A stretch of 64,000 bases of DNA from the NCBI GenBank assembly GCA_044224315.1, contig JBGAKR010000001.1, positions 806,001 through 870,000 on the forward strand, given 5' to 3'. The DNA is from JAGXTF01 sp044224315. GTDB lineage: Bacteria > Bacteroidota > Bacteroidia > NS11-12g > UBA955. The position numbers and the translations under genes are program-made. This document shows positions 59,701-64,000 of the stretch, piece after piece; positions within the stretch are counted from its first letter, which is position 1, and every line of letters begins with the position of its first letter. Under the pieces are notes generated by a model. It was given only the letters and a program-made list of their open reading frames with translations. It ran no database searches and had not been told where the DNA came from.

Positions 59701-61810
59701 ATTTGGTTGCTTTAGCGATACAGTTACCGAAAAAATAACCGTAAACGGAACCCCGCTGGCTAACTACCTGGTGCTTAAAGATACCTTCTGTTTCCCCGAC
59801 CCTGTGCAGTTCCTAAACCAAAGTTTGGCTTCGTATAACTACAAATGGGATTTAGGCGACGGTACCATTACCGCTACTACCAACCCCAAACATTTCTTTG
59901 GTAAATCAAGCAGCCCGTTTAAGGATACAACCTACTTCATCAAGTTGGTAGCTACCAGTCCATTTGGTTGCAAAGACACTGCCCGCGGTACCATGACTGT
60001 ATTGCCATACCCGATTCCCAAATTTTCGGTAGACAATCCTGCCGGTTGCGCGCCGCATACAGTAAAATTCACCAACCAATCGGTAAACGTTAAAAGCTAT
60101 TTCTGGATTTTTGGTGATGGTTATACCAGCACAGCCGTGAATCCTTCGCATACCTTTGTGAACACCGGAATTAAGGATACCGCTTACCATGTGGTACTAT
60201 ATACCTACTCGGCCGACTGTGTAGACTCTATTGGCATGTGGATACCGGTATACAAACCCTCTTACTCATTCTTCCGCACCGACCGTGTAAATCCTTGCGA
60301 TGCAGGTTACTTCCAGTTCAATAGTTTTGCAGAAAATGCAGCTTCCGTATTATACAAATTCGGCGATGGGTCTACTTCATCCAATGTTAACCCACTGCAC
60401 TTATTTGCAACTTCTCCTTACCAGGATACCGGCTATACCATTACCCTGTATACTACCAGCCCCCGCGGTTGCACCGATTCATTTAAGCGTTCGGTAACCC
60501 TGGCTCAGCGTTTGCAAATTGGAATGAAAGATACCAGTTGGGCCCTGTGTGCGCCTGCCCTGGTTAAATTCACAAACTATACCAAGGGTGCAGTTACTTA
60601 TATCTGGGATTTTGGCGACAACCAGGGAAGTGCTGCCCGCGACCCCTTGCATGAATACCAAAAATCGGGCGTATTTACCTATAAGCTTTTTGCCTTTGAC
60701 CCCAATGGTTGTAAAGACAGCGTAACCTCTGCAGGTACCATTCGTGTAGACCAGTCTCCGGTTGCTGATTTTGATTACAACCCGGGTAAAGGCCGCATGC
60801 CCAATGACAATCGCATATTCTTTACTTCTAAAGCCAAATCTACCATTCCAATCACATATCGCTGGGATTTTAGTGACCCCGCCGGTTCTCCTCCAACCTC
60901 AACGGCTATAAATCCTTCACATGACTTCAGTGACTCGGGAAATTTCGTTATCCGGTTAATTGTAGACAATGGTGGATGTACTGATACGGCTTACAATTCT
61001 GTACGCATAGAGCCTCCGTTCCCAACCCCTGATTTTACGGTGGATAAAGACTCTGGTTGCCCGCAGCTTACGGTTAAGTTTACCAACATGAGTGTAAACT
61101 CCGATCGTTATATCTGGTTCTTTGGTGATGGTGACCGCAGCGAGGATAAAGATCCCGTGCACACCTATCGCTACAGCGGTTATTACGATGTTACACTGGT
61201 GGCAAAAGGCCCGGGTGGCGAAGGCAAAACCGAGAAGAAATACTACATTAAAGTGCTGAATGCGCCATTTACCTATTTCAATGTTACGCCTTCGGTGATG
61301 TTCCTGCCCTATGCCACTTTTACTACGCGAAACCTTACAACCGGGGCAGTTGGGTATCAATGGAATGTTTACTATTCAAAAAATGGAGCCAACGTAGGCA
61401 AAAGCACCAAAACCGATCCTTATTTCACCGTATTTGATACAGGTTACTACGATATTGAATTGATTTCGGTAAGTAACCAGGGTTGCTATGATACCTTATT
61501 GCTAACCAAACCTATATACGTAAATCCGAAAGGTATGTTGTACGTGCCCACTGCATTTACACCAACCCATGACGACCGAAATGAAATATTTAAACCCGAT
61601 GTAACCAATGTGCAAAAAGAATACTACCACTTTAGCATATACAACCGCTGGGGCGAAAAGGTATTCGAAACCCACGACCCCACCCAGGGATGGGATGGAA
61701 CCAAAAACGGCAAACCCTGCCCAATTGGAGTATATGTATTTAAGGTGGGTGGTAAGTTCCTCAACGGGGATGATGTAGGCACCGAAGGGGTTGTAACACT
61801 CATTAAATAA
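56702..61810 (+). CDS. Giant PKD-repeat cell-surface protein with T9SS type B (CHU_C) sorting domain
   Basis: A 1702-aa protein starting at ATG 56702, where a clear signal peptide begins (MAKFTSRKTWYLPMLLLLAA); an upstream extension to 56540 has no signal and covers the structured leader. About fifteen PKD or PKD-like beta-sandwiches follow, marked by FTWDMGDGT, YYWDFGDGT, FVWDFGNGK, YKWDLGDGT, YFWIFGDGY, YIWDFGDNQ and YIWFFGDGD, usually with a paired-Cys strand. The last ~90 residues (YVPTAFTPTHDDRNEIF, FSIYNRWGEKVFET, GWDGTKNGKPCPIGVYVFKV) are the gliding-motility C-terminal domain, which directs T9SS export and surface attachment. Likely an adhesin or a gliding/matrix component. A bidirectional terminator follows. 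Confidence 0.93.
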   Translation: MAKFTSRKTWYLPMLLLLAAALAPTKSYAACGNVTPAFGYSKSRSCGVPVVITLSNTSTGASQNVATYSWYVGTTLIKTVVGKSGTSYQINTPGSYTFKLVAKDTGKVGCKDSTSATITINASGPKIIDGNGITSYAPSWDQCIATTGTPDTFGIFVQPNDTLFSYTIIWGDASTNSTGSQLLKTQKIYHKYSALGQFPIIIISTKNGCTDSLKGIVSNERNPVAGVIGPPSGTNSGCVPLKVRFINNSVKSSPTTTFTWDMGDGTKYILPSSTYKDTLYHTYKKSTCSGSVKVTMDNACGSSYSIWNPIQASSKDTAIVALANPGNCDLTKDFLFDNNSQTKFCGSPNPRKYKFLWGDGTQSSWLSTQAQQAHKFSARGTYTIRLIDSNSCGMDTAKLIWTIDSLPKAKAKGTPISGCSPLSVSLDDISTGKVLSRSWDFGDFTGTSSAKSPVHVYTSGGKYNAILTVGNNCGNVKDTVKISVRQKVKAGIGFISGGCAPYTVNFSNTTTAGSAGAATYYWDFGDGTTSTATNPSSKTYTTLGSVTVMLIATDSCGKDTFKRTFLVRDKPTATITVLSNRICVGSPIDIEFKTSAVNTANVIWGDGKAGTSYFGLGGGVNKTVTHTYDSAKTYIFGIYMVDPSGCSDTAKLPITINPRPTINFTYTPTNGCGPLDVKFTNTSTHNGIGTIANMTFLWNYSNGTKSYGKDSLARFNYFKTRDTIYPVKLIGTNKYGCVDSSSKSVRVYPKPLSKFSLSNLSGCAPLDITTTNNSIPYDTGSIAIMKFVWDFGNGKKAYSKDSSARYIASKTKDTVYTISLIGISEHGCMDTSYTTVRVYPKPLSRFTPSASSGCGPLKINYGNTSTPYDTGSISIMTFNWDFGNRISSTATYPSATYSDKINNDTTYIVKLIATSEHGCKDTSTKNILLHPNPKIQYNVSQNNGCGPLAVNFTNNSINGTKWSWEFGAYGKDTTRNPKKIFYGRPIFDSVVVVKLSSISKFGCFSDTVTEKITVNGTPLANYLVLKDTFCFPDPVQFLNQSLASYNYKWDLGDGTITATTNPKHFFGKSSSPFKDTTYFIKLVATSPFGCKDTARGTMTVLPYPIPKFSVDNPAGCAPHTVKFTNQSVNVKSYFWIFGDGYTSTAVNPSHTFVNTGIKDTAYHVVLYTYSADCVDSIGMWIPVYKPSYSFFRTDRVNPCDAGYFQFNSFAENAASVLYKFGDGSTSSNVNPLHLFATSPYQDTGYTITLYTTSPRGCTDSFKRSVTLAQRLQIGMKDTSWALCAPALVKFTNYTKGAVTYIWDFGDNQGSAARDPLHEYQKSGVFTYKLFAFDPNGCKDSVTSAGTIRVDQSPVADFDYNPGKGRMPNDNRIFFTSKAKSTIPITYRWDFSDPAGSPPTSTAINPSHDFSDSGNFVIRLIVDNGGCTDTAYNSVRIEPPFPTPDFTVDKDSGCPQLTVKFTNMSVNSDRYIWFFGDGDRSEDKDPVHTYRYSGYYDVTLVAKGPGGEGKTEKKYYIKVLNAPFTYFNVTPSVMFLPYATFTTRNLTTGAVGYQWNVYYSKNGANVGKSTKTDPYFTVFDTGYYDIELISVSNQGCYDTLLLTKPIYVNPKGMLYVPTAFTPTHDDRNEIFKPDVTNVQKEYYHFSIYNRWGEKVFETHDPTQGWDGTKNGKPCPIGVYVFKVGGKFLNGDDVGTEGVVTLIK

Positions 61811-61825
61811 AATTGAATACAAAAT

Positions 61826-61852
61826 AAAAAAGGGCCATGAGGCCCTTTTTTT
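61826..61852. terminator. Bidirectional rho-independent terminator between convergent genes
   Basis: AAAAAAGGGCC (61826-61836), loop ATGA, GGCCCTTTTTTT (61841-61852). The perfect stem has A and T tracts on both sides, so it can serve the PKD gene (plus) and the SDR gene (minus). Confidence 0.9.
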
Positions 61853-61872
61853 ATACAATTTATTTAGTGGTT

Positions 61873-62865
61873 TTATTTCTGGTATTTGCCAAAATCCTTG
61901 TGGTTGGCTTGCTCGTATAAACGATCGTGGGGCAGTGATTTGAAATACTCATAGGTAATTTTCAAACCTTCAGCACGGTTTACTTTGGGTTCCCAATTTA
62001 GAATTTCCCTGGCGCGGCTGATATCTGGCTGACGTTGTTTTGGATCATCTACAGGCAGCGGATGGTAGATTACCTTTTGGGTGGTGCCTGTAAGTTTTAT
62101 AATTTCTTCGGCAAATTGCGAGATCGTAATCTCATCGGGGTTGCCCACATTCACCGGGTAGACATAATCGCTAAGCAACAGGCGATAGATACCCTCTACC
62201 AAATCATCGACATAGCAAAAGCTGCGGGTTTGACTGCCATCGCCAAATACGGTTAAATCCTCGCCACGCAAAGCCTGGCCAATAAAGGCGGGCAGCACGC
62301 GTCCGTCATTGAGTCGCATACGAGGACCGTATGTATTAAAGATACGCACTATTCGGGTTTCAAGCCCATGATAGGTATGATAGGCCATGGTAATGGCTTC
62401 CTGAAAACGTTTAGCCTCGTCGTAAACACCCCTGGGACCTATGGGATTTACATTGCCCCAGTAATCTTCGTTTTGCGGATGCACCGTTGGGTCGCCATAC
62501 ACCTCGCTGGTGCTGGCTACCAGTATGCGGGCATTTTTTTGTTTGGCCAAACCCAATAAATGGTGTGTACCCAGTGAGCCTACTTTCAGAGTTTGAATGG
62601 GAATCTTCAGGTAATCAATCGGGCTGGCAGGGCTGGCAAAATGCAAAATATAATGCAACTCGCCCGGCACATGCACAAACTTGGAAACATCGTGGTTGTA
62701 GAATTCAAAATTCTCTAGGTGCATAAGGTGCTCGATATTGCGCAAATCGCCTGTAATGAGGTTATCCATGGCCATTACATGATAGCCTTCAGCAATAAAC
62801 CGGTCGCAAAGGTGTGAACCAAGAAACCCTGCTGCACCTGTAATTAATACCCTTTTTCTGGTCAT
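61873..62865 (-). CDS. UDP-glucuronate decarboxylase-like extended SDR
   Basis: A 330-aa NAD-dependent nucleotide-sugar enzyme. The NAD motif is GAAGFLGSHLCDRF, the catalytic site ASTSEVYGDP and YDEAKR (YxxxK). DGRVLPAFIGQALRGEDLTV and GSQTRSFCYVDDLVEGI are characteristic of UDP-xylose synthase relatives, which convert UDP-glucuronate to UDP-xylose for surface polysaccharide or glycosylation. dTDP-glucose dehydratase and UDP-glucose epimerase relatives are less similar. A perfect -7 box lies 7 nt before the ATG. Confidence 0.92.
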   Translation of the reverse strand: MTRKRVLITGAAGFLGSHLCDRFIAEGYHVMAMDNLITGDLRNIEHLMHLENFEFYNHDVSKFVHVPGELHYILHFASPASPIDYLKIPIQTLKVGSLGTHHLLGLAKQKNARILVASTSEVYGDPTVHPQNEDYWGNVNPIGPRGVYDEAKRFQEAITMAYHTYHGLETRIVRIFNTYGPRMRLNDGRVLPAFIGQALRGEDLTVFGDGSQTRSFCYVDDLVEGIYRLLLSDYVYPVNVGNPDEITISQFAEEIIKLTGTTQKVIYHPLPVDDPKQRQPDISRAREILNWEPKVNRAEGLKITYEYFKSLPHDRLYEQANHKDFGKYQK

Positions 62866-62872
62866 TCGGGTG

Positions 62873-62880
62873 CAAAGGTA
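62873..62880 (-). promoter_or_regulatory. Bacteroidota -7 promoter box for the SDR gene
   Basis: TACCTTTG (minus strand) matches TAnnTTTG; only 7 nt separate it from the ATG at 62865, predicting an almost leaderless mRNA. Confidence 0.55.
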
Positions 62881-62918
62881 AGTGTTGCAGCCAATATGGA
62901 TTGAATGTAGAATTGCAC

Positions 62919-62926
62919 TATTTTTG
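62919..62926 (+). promoter_or_regulatory. Bacteroidota -7 promoter box for the right-edge gene
   Basis: TATTTTTG is a perfect TAnnTTTG match 13 nt before the ATG at 62940; with the opposing box at 62873-62880 it forms a compact divergent promoter. Confidence 0.55.
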
Positions 62927-62939
62927 AATAAACAAGGCC

Positions 62940-64000
62940 ATGAAGTTTTTCAAACCACTTTTGTATCTTTCACTTTTAATGTTTGTTCAGCCAGCAGTGT
63001 CACAAATCAACAAGACGGGTTTTGACCGTTACCAGATACTGGACCAGGATTATTTAGTGGGTTACCGAAGCGATTCGTTTTTTGTATGCAGCAATTCGGG
63101 CTATTTGCGGTTTTCGGGCAAGGGGACGCCCATCCAGGCTCTTAACTACGACCTGTTAATTTTTGCGCGCGGCAATTCAAAAGGAATCATTCAATCCAGA
63201 ATTTTTGAGGGCGATACTCTGCTGTTTCCACCGGTTTATAAATCCATCGACATAGAATCCCCGGAACTTATTGCTCTCATAAAACCAAATGGCAACACAG
63301 AGTGGTTGGATATTAATACCCGCGAATTGCACAAACAAAAACCGGAGTCATTTACTGAAACATACTCGTCAAATGGTGATTTTATGCAGGATGGTACGTC
63401 CGGTTCAAATGCAGAAACTGAATTTTTATCTAACAACGATACATTTCGCGCTTCAAATGGAGATCTATACTACCGTGGACCATTTAGAGGCTCGCAGTAT
63501 GCCATTCACCAAAGAGGGAAATACATTGGAATTAGCAACGCTAATCATGGTCGTTTTCAGGAAATTATGCCCTGTATATATACCAAAACACAAAGTTTAT
63601 TTGATTTTAATCCCAACAAACATATAATTTTTTTTCAGTCCGACTCGGGCTATATAACCGCATGGACCGCCTATTACGCCGATTATAAACCCTTAATATC
63701 AGATAGCATAGAACTTTATAACTACAGTACTGAAGTTCGCCAAAAATTTTATTTTACACAAAAAAACAATGTGGTTTATATTAAAGAAAATGGTAAAACT
63801 CTACCTCTAATAAATATATATGTAAATTCATCGACATGGAATTATACTACCTGGTTTTTTGAAACACCCCGCCGTACTTTTTACAATATAACAAACAATG
63901 GTCTTCCGCATCCCACGCTGATAAAACCCGTGTTATCCGTTGAAAACACCATGATTTTCAGCGGATTGAAAAACAATACTGCCATAGAGGATGAAAAAGT
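62940..64000 (+). CDS. Secreted hypothetical protein (partial, runs off right edge)
   Basis: From ATG 62940 the frame is open for 353 codons to the window edge. Signal peptide MKFFKPLLYLSLLMFVQPAVS, then beta-rich sequence with recurring short strand-turn units (FFVCSNSGYLRFSGKG, LIALIKPNGNTEWLDINT, DLYYRGPFRGSQYAIHQRGK, IIFFQSDSGYITAWTAYY) that resemble WG- or propeller-type repeats. No family is assigned. It has its own promoter, divergent to the SDR gene. The C-terminus, where a T9SS sorting domain might be, is not in the window. Confidence 0.8.
   Translation, partial: MKFFKPLLYLSLLMFVQPAVSQINKTGFDRYQILDQDYLVGYRSDSFFVCSNSGYLRFSGKGTPIQALNYDLLIFARGNSKGIIQSRIFEGDTLLFPPVYKSIDIESPELIALIKPNGNTEWLDINTRELHKQKPESFTETYSSNGDFMQDGTSGSNAETEFLSNNDTFRASNGDLYYRGPFRGSQYAIHQRGKYIGISNANHGRFQEIMPCIYTKTQSLFDFNPNKHIIFFQSDSGYITAWTAYYADYKPLISDSIELYNYSTEVRQKFYFTQKNNVVYIKENGKTLPLINIYVNSSTWNYTTWFFETPRRTFYNITNNGLPHPTLIKPVLSVENTMIFSGLKNNTAIEDEK

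Overview
The window comes from a Bacteroidota chromosome, most likely a Sphingobacteriia/Chitinophagia-type lineage. The evidence is direct. Many genes start just downstream of the phylum's TAnnTTTG -7 promoter box. Secreted proteins end in type IX secretion (T9SS) sorting domains (a type A tail on the esterase-like protein ending at 49433, a gliding/CHU_C type B tail on the PKD giant ending at 61810). Housekeeping genes (ileS, lspA, der, rlmN, a DksA-like gene, a fused alpha-keto acid dehydrogenase E1) have the Bacteroidota form. No rRNA, tRNA, CRISPR array or intact insertion sequence was seen.

Layout. (1) 1-22610, minus strand: a tightly packed operon of eight genes, transcribed right to left. 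It encodes an FN3-like secreted protein, an OmpH/Skp-type chaperone, a lipoprotein, an 1811-aa RHS-associated shell protein, a 710-aa secreted protein with a carbohydrate-binding-like module and one YD repeat, a LolA-like protein, a 3916-aa RHS/YD protein with a beta-propeller insertion and a variable hydrophobic/coiled-coil C-terminus, and an overlapping small ORF cut by the left edge (candidate immunity gene). (2) 23466-25778: a divergent outer-membrane barrel with a coiled-coil stalk. (3) 25779-28800: AT-rich accessory stretch with a beta-helix gene remnant, orphan small genes, a duplicated ~245-bp MITE-like repeat and a REP-like palindrome. (4) 29204-36719: a small secreted protein, a complete RND efflux operon (adaptor, HAE1-type pump, TolC-like channel) and a membrane protein. 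(5) 36735-37360: simple-sequence repeats and a Gre-factor-like gene. (6) 37408-41082, minus strand: an AT-rich three-gene cassette (HIT-fold protein, multi-pass membrane protein, and a PEP-synthase-like protein fused to a MazG-type pyrophosphohydrolase). I match it to no described system and consider it the best candidate for an unrecognised one. (7) 41171-56418: metabolic and housekeeping genes (E1, serine hydrolase, TonB receptor, secreted esterase-like protein, ileS-dksA-like-lspA, der, rlmN). (8) 56551-61852: a giant PKD-repeat surface protein preceded by a leader that can fold into a multi-stem RNA with a pseudoknot. (9) 61873-64000: a UDP-glucuronate decarboxylase-like SDR and a divergent secreted protein cut by the right edge.

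How the parts may work together (inference). The RHS operon looks like a self-contained surface or secreted toxin-type machine with its own periplasmic chaperone, encapsulating shell proteins and coupled immunity. The HIT/membrane/kinase-MazG cassette looks like a nucleotide-metabolising stress or defence module with a membrane effector. The remaining genes are ordinary cell-envelope and translation functions.
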